Positions 9,043 through 18,046 of a stretch of 64,000 bases of DNA are shown piece after piece. Below the pieces are notes generated by a model, which saw only the letters and a program-made list of their open reading frames with translations, was not told the DNA's origin and searched no databases. The translations under genes were made by a program, and so were the position numbers. Numbering within the stretch: position 1 is the first letter of the stretch; every line of letters begins with the position of its first letter. Origin of the DNA: Saccharomycopsis phalli (taxonomy: Eukaryota > Ascomycota > Saccharomycetes > Ascoideales > Saccharomycopsidaceae); the NCBI GenBank assembly GCA_020342235.1, contig CP073217.1, forward strand, positions 1,364,001-1,428,000, in the 5' to 3' direction.

Positions 9043-10311
9043 TCATCCGGCATACTGTTGCCAGCCCTCTGGACGTTTCAAATTGTTGATGTTGTGGTAC
9101 TTTTGTGTGCACGCGTAGTCCTTCCAGGTGAAATCTTCCTTTGGATTACACACACAGTTGTTCTTCAAACGTACCTCCTTGTCAATTGGACAGTTGTGGA
9201 ATGGCACATGGTAGTATCCAATGTCTCCAAAGAAATGAATCTGGTCTCTTTCCAAGAACAACGCTGCAGCAATCGAATGCACTGGGGCATCACCCCATCT
9301 CTCGTAAAAGAACCCACCAGCCTTGTCCAAGTACTCAAAGTACTTGAGGTACGCCTCCGATCTCAAAAAGTTCAAGGACCCCACCTCAAAGTTCGACCAG
9401 AAGTGACACAAGTTGTAGGTGTTTCCACCATCGTCAGAAACAAAGTCCAACATGTTATTCTCTGGAATGTACTGTGGATTGGCTTTGATAAATTCCTTAG
9501 TAGTGTCCCACAATGTAGGAATGGTCTCAATATACTCCGGCAATGACACGGTCCATCCATACGCCTTGTTGTTGTCCTTCATGAACTTGAATATGTCATA
9601 GTTGACGTCACAGTAAATCTTGATGTCTGGCTCAACTCTCCAGTAGTACTCATACTCGTCCATCAATGGATGTCTGAAAAAGAACCCGGACTCGTATCTG
9701 CACATGTGGCGGTATGAAATGGAGTCACCGTAAATAATCTTCTTGGCCTTCATGTCCTTTCTAACCTGCGCAGCCTTCTCCGTGTCAATCCACTCCGGGA
9801 ATCCCCATTGCTCCTTGCCAATCTTTCCGTACTTGGTTTCACCCGAGACCAAATTCGACGTCACTGCTTTGAACTCCGAGGTAAACTCGTCGTCGTTTAA
9901 GAAAACCCAGTCGTAATGGAACTTCCGGTTGAACCGGTCCTCAATATGTCTGATCGATCCAGCCAACTCCCACAAATCCGAGTTTCGGGCCAATGTAACA
10001 AACGTGGCCTTAATTTTCTCCAGCTCATCTACCGGAGCTTCTTTATAGAACGTCTTCTTCAAACCATCATCCACACCTGAAACCTTCTTGCCAGAAAAGG
10101 AAGAAGACCCAAAATTAACTTTAGGTATACCGTCAGATGAATCTTGTTTAGAGCTCTTTTGGCCGGAACTGTCTGATTGCTTGCCATTTGAAATTGGCAG
10201 GGATACTGGAATATAATTGGTGCTAGACCCCTTTGATAAAATGAATCCACACAACAAGAGCGCAGCAATAAATGCGGCAAATCGAATTAATCGAGCGTTC
10301 GATCTGGCCAT
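9043..10311 (-). CDS. KRE2/MNT1-family alpha-1,2-mannosyltransferase (GT15), copy 1
   Basis: Type II Golgi enzyme adding mannose from GDP-mannose to O- or N-linked glycans. I use the ATG at 10311 (422 aa), which puts the single membrane anchor ('[15 protein letters not shown]') at residues 10-25. The longer open frame to 10440 would add 43 residues ahead of it. The luminal stem is Ser-rich (30-75). The GT15 core has '[13 protein letters not shown]', '[15 protein letters not shown]' near residue 226, 'LCHFWSNFE' and '[19 protein letters not shown]'. The Glu in 'WRVEP' and the Glu in 'NFE' are in the metal-binding and catalytic blocks of Kre2/Mnt1. The C-terminal '[14 protein letters not shown]' tail is shared with the copy at 34120, which appears to be its closest relative here. 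Confidence 0.92.
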   Translation of the reverse strand: MARSNARLIRFAAFIAALLLCGFILSKGSSTNYIPVSLPISNGKQSDSSGQKSSKQDSSDGIPKVNFGSSSFSGKKVSGVDDGLKKTFYKEAPVDELEKIKATFVTLARNSDLWELAGSIRHIEDRFNRKFHYDWVFLNDDEFTSEFKAVTSNLVSGETKYGKIGKEQWGFPEWIDTEKAAQVRKDMKAKKIIYGDSISYRHMCRYESGFFFRHPLMDEYEYYWRVEPDIKIYCDVNYDIFKFMKDNNKAYGWTVSLPEYIETIPTLWDTTKEFIKANPQYIPENNMLDFVSDDGGNTYNLCHFWSNFEVGSLNFLRSEAYLKYFEYLDKAGGFFYERWGDAPVHSIAAALFLERDQIHFFGDIGYYHVPFHNCPIDKEVRLKNNCVCNPKEDFTWKDYACTQKYHNINNLKRPEGWQQYAG

Positions 10312-10580
10312 GTTACAATAAAAATTTTGCACTCTTGAGTACTTATGGTTTTTTTCGACCGTAATATATGCCAGCCAAATGCAGCAGAAAAAAGGAGTCG
10401 CTACAAAAATCACATGACATGTCTTTTCTTTTATTTCCAATTGCAGGAAAATGCTGTAAAAGTCGTGGGGTTTTGCACCCCTACTATTGAATATTGTACA
10501 AACCCAAAAATGTACATAAATTGAGTCTGCCGCTAGTAATTAGCCTTGGCTACATAAATTATAAAACACTATACAAATCA

Positions 10581-10944
10581 ATGACCACTAAGAGAATCTT
10601 TGAAAAGTATGATTGCTTCAGATGTTCTCCCCGCGTCCTGAGCTAACCATAGTTTTATAGTTCCGTCCTCGCAAGACAAGGTAAACAGGGATCCGACATC
10701 TGGCGCTTCCCTCAATTTAACGTTCCCAATTGAATGTGTCGAAAATAAAACACATCCTCGCGTTAGTGTATCTCTCGAGGGTGTCTCAGAAATCCCTGAA
10801 AATTCTGCCTATGTGGCTCATTTGGCTACGATTCCTGCGGTTGCTGCTTTGAACGGGCTCATCTCGTCGTTCCCGATTCCGAAAATCTTTGCATCAAATG
10901 GAATTCCTTTGATGATGTATTATCGTGACAGACACCAGCATTAA
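10581..10944 (+). CDS. Small spliced gene of unknown function
   Basis: Not recognised. Two exons are inferred: 10581-10606 and 10653-10944, with a 46-nt intron (GTATGA ... GCTAACCATAG). Joined they give 105 aa beginning MTTKRIFENFIVPSSQDK. The second exon is an open stretch of 97 codons that lacks any early ATG, so a search for ATG-started frames would miss it. The product has a likely beta-strand pattern ('SLNLTFPIECV', 'RVSVSLEGV') and a helix-forming 'AATIPAVAALNGLI'-like region; it ends 'MMYYRDRHQH'. There is no signal peptide or membrane segment. The intron's size and branch-to-acceptor spacing match those of SEC17 and GEM1, which is the main support. The 5' splice site GTATGA is slightly off consensus. 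The gene lies head-to-tail upstream of HCM1. The alternative is chance open sequence. Confidence 0.5.
10607..10652 (+). other. Predicted intron in small unknown gene (46 nt)
   Basis: 5' site GTATGA, branch GCTAAC, 3' site CATAG directly after the branch. Without removal the frame meets a TGA inside this segment. Confidence 0.48.
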
Positions 10945-11310
10945 AACTCGCATATAGATTTCAAATAAATACCATAACTAGCCAATGTAGTATACACGGT
11001 GAGCACTAGACAATGTGACTCCTGGAATTGCCACGTGACAGACGCGTGGATATCTGTAGACATGTTGAGGAGTCGATTTAGCAATTATAGTAGGTGTAAA
11101 AAAAAGTGCTACTAGTACCTGATAATTGTATACGCGTTTTATTCACACCACATACATCGCCAGAAGCTGAAACGTTGGAGAAAGAAATCAGAGATTCGGG
11201 CTTGGGATTTTACTCGAATTAATTTTAATATATTCAGGGAATTTATTATTGCAAGGAGATATTGATCCATACAGCCTTTTTTTTTTCTTTGACCTCACTA
11301 CAAGTATAGC
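10945..11310 (+). promoter_or_regulatory. HCM1 promoter with two ACGCGT (MCB) boxes
   Basis: ACGCGT at 11042-11047 and again at 11133-11138, the core bound by MBF, which drives G1/S genes in yeast. S. cerevisiae HCM1 is a known late-G1 gene, so the boxes fit. A poly-T run and the sequence TTTCTTTGACC sit just ahead of the start. Confidence 0.6.
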
Positions 11311-12726
11311 ATGGCCTTTACCAGAAAAGAGCCGGCAACTCCGGTGGTAACAGCGACTAAAGTTGCGCTTTTAACGCCTTCGACGAGTTCTCCCAAGGCC
11401 TTGGATACGGATTTTAATGCCACCAGCAGCATCAAGAGGCTGAATAAGCGACACAGTGATCAAGGATCCCCGGGGAATAATGATGAAATCAAGCCGGAAG
11501 ATTTGAAGTTGGAAATTAAAGGCGTGGGTTTGTCGGTGAAGCCTCCATATTCCTATGCCACGCTTATAGGGATGTCTATTCTCACGAGTGAGAGCAAGCG
11601 CCTAACTTTGGCCGAGATCTACGGGTGGATTTCAGACAATTTTAAGTACTACAAGAAAGGTGACGTGGGCTGGCAAAACTCGATTCGGCACAACTTGAGT
11701 TTGAATAAGGCGTTCACAAAGTCGGAAAAGTCCAAGGGTCGAAAGGGACATTACTGGCAGATAGAGCCCGGGATGGAAGCAATGTTTTTGAAAGTCAAGA
11801 CTGTGAAAAAGTCGTCGTACAAGAAGAAGTCGGCGGCAAAACAAGAGCCAAAGAAGGACTACGCCAGTACGTACCAACAGTTGACTCCCTCTTCTAGCAT
11901 GATTCATGACGAAGAGGACAAGTTGCCTCCTTTGAGAGAGGAAGACGCGACGGATCCCGCGACGGATTCTGTTTCCAGTGAAGGTGACAAGGCCGAAGAG
12001 ATTCTCGTCAATACACAAGTCCTTGAACACTATTCTGATACCAAGATTATACAGACTCCCCAAGCACTTAAATTCAAACTGCAAAAGGACGACTACGCAA
12101 AGAGATTGTACGAGGAGACGGAAGGGGATTCCTCGGAGGATGAGTTTGAAAAGGAGAATATCCTAATACACAAGAAGAAACAAAAAATCAATATTCCAAA
12201 AAATTACTTGGGCAACATTCCTCTGTTGGAAGCCCCGACTTCTTCCTGGTCCATGTCAGTGAGTGGCGACAATGCGGTGTTTGAAGGGAGCCATAATAAA
12301 AGTGGGCCGTTCACCTCTTCATTCAACTCCAGCTTGAACTTTGACTTATCGCCGATCCGAAGAGGAGTGACCGGTCCTATTTTGGAGCCAATTACGCCAG
12401 GAAACAAGAATCCAACCACCCAGTCGACGCCAAATCGCTTAAAGACGCCCAGCTCTGCTTCAATCATGAGAAAAATATGGAATTCCCCGTCGTACCTAGA
12501 CGATTTCTACACCTCGCCAAGCGTCAGAGCAAGGGAGGATGCAAGCAAGAGTGGGAGCCCAAAGAAGAAGCTGAGATTAAAACCGCACTACTTGGAATCA
12601 AGCATTATAGGCAACATCAATACCAGCTATAACGACTTCTTCGGGGTTGATATCTGCTCCGTGGTTAAGCGGGCTGTTGAGAGTGCTGTTGAGAAGAAGG
12701 AAGAGTCCAACAAGTCAGCAAATTGA
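11311..12726 (+). CDS. HCM1: Forkhead transcription factor, Hcm1-like
   Basis: A 471-aa DNA-binding regulator. The forkhead domain spans about residues 77-163, starting 'KPPYSYATLIGMSIL' and holding the recognition helix 'WQNSIRHNLSLNKAF' (121-135), with 'GRKGHYWQIEPG' as the wing. There is no FHA domain, which separates it from Fkh1/Fkh2 and fits Hcm1, the S-phase activator of spindle and chromosome-segregation genes. The long C-terminal region is disordered, with many Ser/Thr-Pro sites ('LTPSTSSP', 'QTPQALK', 'LSPIRRGV', 'ITPGNKNP') typical of Cdk control. Two ACGCGT boxes upstream suggest G1/S transcription. It converges on GEM1 with a 208-bp spacer that shows no repeats. Confidence 0.88.
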   Translation: MAFTRKEPATPVVTATKVALLTPSTSSPKALDTDFNATSSIKRLNKRHSDQGSPGNNDEIKPEDLKLEIKGVGLSVKPPYSYATLIGMSILTSESKRLTLAEIYGWISDNFKYYKKGDVGWQNSIRHNLSLNKAFTKSEKSKGRKGHYWQIEPGMEAMFLKVKTVKKSSYKKKSAAKQEPKKDYASTYQQLTPSSSMIHDEEDKLPPLREEDATDPATDSVSSEGDKAEEILVNTQVLEHYSDTKIIQTPQALKFKLQKDDYAKRLYEETEGDSSEDEFEKENILIHKKKQKINIPKNYLGNIPLLEAPTSSWSMSVSGDNAVFEGSHNKSGPFTSSFNSSLNFDLSPIRRGVTGPILEPITPGNKNPTTQSTPNRLKTPSSASIMRKIWNSPSYLDDFYTSPSVRAREDASKSGSPKKKLRLKPHYLESSIIGNINTSYNDFFGVDICSVVKRAVESAVEKKEESNKSAN

Positions 12727-12934
12727 GCAGTGCGTTTATGTTTTCTTTTTTTGGTTTGAATTTTTCACTTGGGTATATTAGGTCGGAATGTATAGTAGTT
12801 GTATTTTAATTCACTTTGATGAATTTCATCATGTAAAGTAGCTTAAATATACGTGGATCGTTACTTGTCACATTTATTAACTTGTATTTACGAATACCGT
12901 CCCCTTGGTGACAATACGAAACTCGACTTGTGCA

Positions 12935-14853
12935 TTATTTTGACGACAACTTCCATATACCCATTATGACCGCAGACACTGATGCTACAGTAGCGGTGGC
13001 AAAGACAAAATTCTTGAGAGTGTCGTCTTCATTTAAATCATCCTTCATGTTAGGAGTGTATAGGCTGGGATTCTGAGCGGCGTCTGCTAGTTTCAAAAAC
13101 AACTCCAGTGCTGAGCTTTGCCAGTTGCAGGAAACATGTAGCGGCGAATCAACTTGGATTTGCTTCGCATAGGCCTCAGGCTGAAGGAAGGAGCGCTGCT
13201 GCTGTTTATCAAGATCTGCCTTTAGCGCAACATAAATTAGCGGAATACGATCGAGTAACGGCCACTTCTTGCGCAATTCCACTAGATATTGAAACGAGTC
13301 GGGGTCTGAGGAGTCATATATCATTGCGATCACGTCATACTGCAGTAATCGATTAGAATTCTCTAGCACAGCCGGCTCCAACTGGCCCAATTCTTCTAAT
13401 ATCAAGTAGTACTGCTTGCCTCCCTTTATCTCCACCGAATTGACCACGGTTCTCTGATGTAGTGTTGGGATGTACAAATCATTGTATGGCTGCTGGAGAA
13501 AAGAGTCCAAAAGAGACGACTTGCCCGACCCCGGACTGCCCAAGGAAAGACAGCTAAACACCGTGCGGTCCGCGACGGTGGTTCTATAAACCTTGTTGTT
13601 GATTCTTCCGGTTCTGCGCGGCTTGGTAACTTTTAGCGACGTGATGGTGTCGGACCCAAATCCCAAGTACCCGAAATATTCTAGCGTGGTTTTATAATCC
13701 AAAAGCGTGGACATGCTCCACTGAGCTAGCCAGCCCTGAAGTGTCACGTAGCCATGCTCATTTCGCACAGTGCTATGTGGGAAATCCAACTCCTCCCATA
13801 GAGTGGGGATTCCTGGCGTGGGTTTGAATAAGTTGTTAAGCTCGACCTCGTTCAAACCCCCGTCATTGTCCTTGTCAAATAATATAAACAAATCCACCAA
13901 AAATCTGTACCCAACGGGACTAAGTTCCACACTGGAGGTATCCGGCACATCCAAGTTTGGGTAGAGAAATTCGCTGTCAAGCGATAAAGAGTCAGTATAG
14001 TGGAATGCTCGCAATATCCCCCATGTAGACTCGTGCCGTCCACTTTGGATGAAGATTTCATTCAAGGTAATGAAATTGTCTACAGAGATCCCGTCAGACG
14101 CATTCACAGAAACCTTGATCTTGTGAAGCTCGTTGATATCCAAGCTCTTGCCAAAACAGCGTTTCTGGAGAGCCAATAGTTCCTTGTCGCTGAGATATCC
14201 GTCCTGGTCCTTATCGCATAAGAAGAAAATCCGCTTCAAAACAAGCACAAGATCTGGCTTGAGAATGTTTTGATAAGAGTCATACAATGGCGATAGTGGA
14301 TACCGCACTGCCCGTTGGCAGAGATAGAAGCTCTGATTCACGTTGTATTTGTCTTTGGCAGAGCACCGAATACATGACTCTATTTCTTTGAACTCGTTGA
14401 TCAACGGTAGAAACTCGTCGGTGACTATATTCTCGTCCTCGAGCAAATCTGTTTTGTTTGAGCAGAGCACAATTGGCAAATTCACTCCCAAGCTACGCAA
14501 CATTACCATCCAATACAATGAGATGCGCTCATAGGTAAAGTGGTCCGAATACACTAGCCATATAACATCTGAGTTCCGTATTTCGTTCTGCAACTCTTCT
14601 AAGTCATCGGAAACCGTATCGATCAACAATGTTGCGTTTTCCGAGCTTCCTGACAACGAAAAGTCTCGAGGAATTAAAATTGGTGACAACTTCTTTTGAA
14701 TGTTCGGTACAAAGGCCTCCTTTACCAACGCCGTTATAAGACTGGACTTGCCAACGCCTGAAAAGTTAGCACCTGCAACGTGTTTCTAACTGCCTACTCA
14801 CCTTCATCTCCACAAACCACTATTCTAATTGTCTTCAGATGCTGAGCCGACAT
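12935..14853 (-). CDS. GEM1: Mitochondrial Rho GTPase (Miro), spliced
   Basis: Tail-anchored outer mitochondrial membrane GTPase with calcium-binding EF hands, needed for mitochondrial inheritance and ER-mitochondria contacts. Two exons, 14853-14802 and 14757-12935, joined over a 44-nt intron, give 624 aa. Splicing restores the N-terminal P-loop 'GDEGVGKSSL' (from about residue 15); the unspliced frame begins only after it. Next come NKTD near 118, EF hand 1 'DKDQDGYLSDKE' near 199, EF hand 2 'DKDNDGGLNEVE' near 312, the second GTPase P-loop 'GSPGSGKSS' near 424 and a C-terminal membrane segment 'VASVSAVIMGIWKL'. Length is close to S. cerevisiae Gem1 (662 aa). It shares a bidirectional promoter with PRE10. 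Confidence 0.95.
14758..14801 (-). other. GEM1 intron (44 nt)
   Basis: 5' site GTGAGT, branch GTGCTAAC, 3' site TTTTCAG. It interrupts the first P-loop between GDEG and VGKSS (phase 1). Confidence 0.92.
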
Positions 14854-15112
14854 GCGTGCTCCATAGAATGGATTGGCAATATAGCGATATCACGTGACTA
14901 TAGTAGATGCGGGTTAAGGATAAATTTGAGAATCGTGAGGGCTGGTTTTTTTTGCAAAATTTATATTATAAAAATGCAATTTCCAATTCCTTTAATTTCT
15001 CGGCTTTTCCAGGTGCCCCAAGGGTTCATGTTGCAGGGTGTGCACAGAAGCCCTCGCCCAGGCTTGAACAGCTGGAAGGCAAAATTCAAAATGGATCCAA
15101 CGCATTCATAGT
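14854..15112. promoter_or_regulatory. Bidirectional promoter of GEM1 and PRE10, with CACGTG and Rpn4-like boxes
   Basis: CACGTG at 14891-14896 is a Cbf1/bHLH-type site. GAAGGCAAAA at 15075-15084, 29 bp above the PRE10 ATG, equals the element described upstream of proteasome genes in Candida albicans as its Rpn4-type site. Binding is inferred. Confidence 0.65.
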
Positions 15113-15929
15113 ATGGTAAGCGAGATTGAACGCGAAGTTATTGAAAATTACTAATCAGCAGACTTCTATTGGAACTGGATACGACTTGTCTAACAGTATA
15201 TTTTCTCCAGACGGAAGAAACTTTCAGGTGGAATATGCTGCCAAAGCGGTGGAGAATGCAGGCACGTCAGTGGGAATTAAATGCAAAGATGGAATAGTCT
15301 TTGCTACTGAGAAGTTGATTGGGTCACGATTGTTAGTAGCCAATGCCAATAAGCGGATTCAGACCGTTGAAAGACACATTGGTGTTGTCAGTTCGGGCTT
15401 GGTTCCGGATGCTAGACACATTGTTAATAGAGCCAGACAAGAGACACTGAACTACAAGAGTACCTTTAAGAAGCCAATTCCACTCCCCCAGATTGCGTCG
15501 CGACTTGGCCACTATGTTCAGATGTACACTACTGCCAATTCTGTGAGACCATTTGGCGTGGCTACTATAATTGGAGGTGTTGACAGCAAAGGGTACCACT
15601 TGTATATGATTGAGCCATCTGGAGTTTATTGGGGGTACCATGGTATTGCCGTGGGAAAAGGGCGCCAGGCTGCTAAGTCTGAGCTTGAGAAATTGGACTT
15701 GCCAAATATCAGTGTCAAGGAGGCGATCAAAGAGGCCGCCAAGATCATTTACGTAGCACACGAGGATTTCAAGGACAAGGAGTTTGAATTGGAGATGAGC
15801 TGGATCAGTAACGAATTCACAAAGGGCCGGCACGAGTTTGTTCCGGAAGATTTGTTGGCTGAGGCCAAGAAATATGCCGAGGAAGAGGATGAAGAGGATG
15901 AGGAAGAGGACGAGGTGATGCAAGATTAG
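15113..15929 (+). CDS. PRE10: 20S proteasome subunit alpha7 (spliced; first exon is only the ATG)
   Basis: Outer-ring alpha subunit of the 20S core particle. The conserved N-terminus (TSIGTGYDLSNSIFSPDGR) begins exactly at 15162. Upstream, ATG at 15113 is followed directly by a GTAAGC donor, and ACTAATCAGCAG precedes 15162. Joining 15113-15115 to 15162-15929 gives MTSIGTGYDLS..., 256 aa, with the same first residues as S. cerevisiae Pre10. The unspliced frame would instead begin MNAKLLK, unlike any alpha7. The tandem CAGCAG acceptor also allows an extra Gln after Met. The alpha-subunit signature 'FSPDGRNFQVEYA' and 'RPFGVATIIGG' are present, and the acidic tail ends '...EDEEEDEVMQD'. A CTG codon at 15447 falls where relatives carry Ser or Ala. 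Confidence 0.94.
15116..15161 (+). other. PRE10 intron immediately after the start codon (46 or 43 nt)
   Basis: Donor GTAAGC, branch TACTAAT, then CAGCAG. The two acceptors (ending 15158 or 15161) both keep the frame. Confidence 0.88.
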
Positions 15930-16255
15930 AAGATAATTGCAGCAATAGTGTCTTTGGATTTGTAGATCAATAGTGTACTGGCATTGTATTACTGTAGCTG
16001 TGCTTTTTAGAGGCTCGAGTGGCCATGTAAATAGTTTAATGGGTGGAATTATTTTCGTCAGGCAGTCTGAGGAATATTCTTTCCAGGCAGAGAAACTAGT
16101 TTACAGACATTTCTAAATATGACTATGCTCATTCCCAGTGTTCCACTGTAATGTATCGGCTGCGTCTAGACCCTCTGTAAATCTATTGTCTGCGCACCTG
16201 GATTCTGCTTAAAACTACATTCATTTGCACCAATGAATATTTATCCAGACTCATA
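15930..16255. other. Spacer between PRE10 and GT15 copy 2
   Basis: 326 bp of mixed sequence; it holds the PRE10 3' end and the promoter of the following gene. No repeat or frame of note. Confidence 0.4.
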
Positions 16256-17548
16256 ATGGCAGGACCCAGACGAAGGATATGGAGGCTAACAGCCGTGTTA
16301 TTAATAATAGGAACCTTCATCTATGTTCAAATGAAGCGCAATGTGACGGCCGAATATTCCATCACGTCCAAGTACTTGTCCAAGATCACACCTGGAAACC
16401 TCGACCAGGTGTTGAGTGATACCATGTTCAACGGGGACGGAAGCTTGAATACCATGTACTTCAGAAGGTTCAGGCACCACTGGGAGGACCGAGTGCCTTC
16501 TATTAAAGACACAGCCAAGGCCAATCGCAAGATATACGAACAAGCCATGGCTCTGGTGGAGGTGCCAGAGACTCTGCTGGACAACGAGTTGGAGAGTGCG
16601 ACGTTTCTCGCGTTGGTACGAGTCCAGGACTACGACGAAATTCTTGAGGCTGTGAAGCAGATTGAGGAGAAGTTCAACCACAAGTATCACTACCCATGGA
16701 CGTTTATCAACGATCGCGTGTTTACGAACGCATTCATTGAAGGTATCAAAGCAGCCACCCAATCAGAGGTAGAGTTTGTGCGAATCAACCGACGCTTGTG
16801 GGCCAAGCCAGATCATATCGACAGGGCAAAGGAGAAGATTGGCCTCGACTACCTCAAGAAGAACAACGTGCAGTATGCCAGCAAGCGGTCGTACCACAAC
16901 ATGTGCCGTTTCTATTCGGGAAACATCTTCAAGTTGCCGGAGTTGGCCAAGTATAGATACTACTGGCGGGTGGAGCCAGGCACCAATTATTTCTGCGATA
17001 TCGACTACGATGTGTTCAAGTTTATGCGCAGCCACAACAAGACCTATGGGTTCAACACCAACATCTACGACCTGCCAGAGACAATCAGGAGCTTGTGGGA
17101 CACCACGTTGGACTTCTTGGAGGGAAACCAGCAGTATTTGCACACAAACGGATCCTACGACTGGCTTTTGCAGGACATTGACCACCCCGAGTACAATGCA
17201 ATCACCCACGGCTACAGCACCTGTCATTTCTGGACCAACTTTGAAGTCGTGGACATGAACTTTTTTAGAGGCGAGGCCTATAGCAAGTACTTTGATCACT
17301 TGGACAAGGCCGGAGGATTCTATTACGAACGGTGGGGCGACGCTCCGGTACGCTCAATTGCATTGGGGTTGTTTGAAGACAAGGCCAATATTCACTGGTT
17401 TAAAGACATTGGGTATCAGCACCACCCGTATTTCAACTGTCCGAAGAGCAAAAAGTGTCTGGGCTGCAAGCCAGGCTTGTTTACTCCATACGAGAATAAC
17501 CAGGACCAGAATTGCATGGCCAACTGGATCAAATATTCCATGGACTAG
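16256..17548 (+). CDS. KRE2/MNT1-family alpha-1,2-mannosyltransferase (GT15), copy 2
   Basis: A 430-aa type II Golgi protein. Basic N-terminus (RRRIW), membrane anchor at about residues 9-25, then a stem of about 75 residues and the GT15 domain: 'YHNMCRFYSGNIFKLPE', 'YYWRVEPGTNYFCDIDYD' near 240, 'STCHFWTNFEVVDMNFF' and '[19 protein letters not shown]'. The C-terminal cysteine cluster ('CPKSKKCLGCKPG') and the end 'NCMANWIKYSMD' are shared with the next gene, 498 bp downstream on the same strand, so the two look like a tandem duplication. Two adjacent CTG codons in the stem would be Ser in this code, as would the CTG in the cysteine cluster. Substrate is inferred from family only. Confidence 0.92.
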   Translation: MAGPRRRIWRLTAVLLIIGTFIYVQMKRNVTAEYSITSKYLSKITPGNLDQVLSDTMFNGDGSLNTMYFRRFRHHWEDRVPSIKDTAKANRKIYEQAMALVEVPETLLDNELESATFLALVRVQDYDEILEAVKQIEEKFNHKYHYPWTFINDRVFTNAFIEGIKAATQSEVEFVRINRRLWAKPDHIDRAKEKIGLDYLKKNNVQYASKRSYHNMCRFYSGNIFKLPELAKYRYYWRVEPGTNYFCDIDYDVFKFMRSHNKTYGFNTNIYDLPETIRSLWDTTLDFLEGNQQYLHTNGSYDWLLQDIDHPEYNAITHGYSTCHFWTNFEVVDMNFFRGEAYSKYFDHLDKAGGFYYERWGDAPVRSIALGLFEDKANIHWFKDIGYQHHPYFNCPKSKKCLGCKPGLFTPYENNQDQNCMANWIKYSMD

Positions 17549-18046
17549 TAGGGACTAATTTTCACGCAGGAAACGCACTCAGGTACCTGAAAAGTATAAA
17601 AGCGCGTGCTATCTTTAGAACCTGTATTTCCGACTTGGCACCTCTTGATTCACCCGCAACGAAAATATAGTCTATTTATAACTTTCACATTGCTCAGTAA
17701 TTTCGACCTGCATAGCTTAACCCTCACCCAGAACCAGCCAGGATTGGTTGGACACGACATTTTGCCGGGGGATAATTATTGTACAGTTTTTCACAGAGTC
17801 CTGCAGATCCAAAAACTGACCTTGGCCGTTTGGAATTTACGGCACAACAACGGAAAATTGGAATCATATATAGTTCAAACGGACGGGTCACCTTAGGCTA
17901 TTATTGTTTCAGTGTTTGCACGTATTCTTGATCGACATTATTGACGCCAACTCTCCGCTAGTATCATTTTCAGTCAACGTGACCCTAAACTAAGCCTTGC
18001 AGTTTGCTCCAGGTGGAATTTTTGTCTCATATACTCTTCCTGCGCT
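17549..18046. other. Spacer between the two tandem GT15 genes
   Basis: 498 bp with a TATAAAA box at about 17595 and no coding stretch I can support. A 97-codon open frame here has no family resemblance and looks like chance. Confidence 0.4.

Noticed and set aside
15126-15161. PRE10 start at 15126 (MNAKLLK...)
   Set aside because: It begins with a TTG codon inside the intron; splicing from the ATG at 15113 restores the conserved MTSIGTGYDLS.
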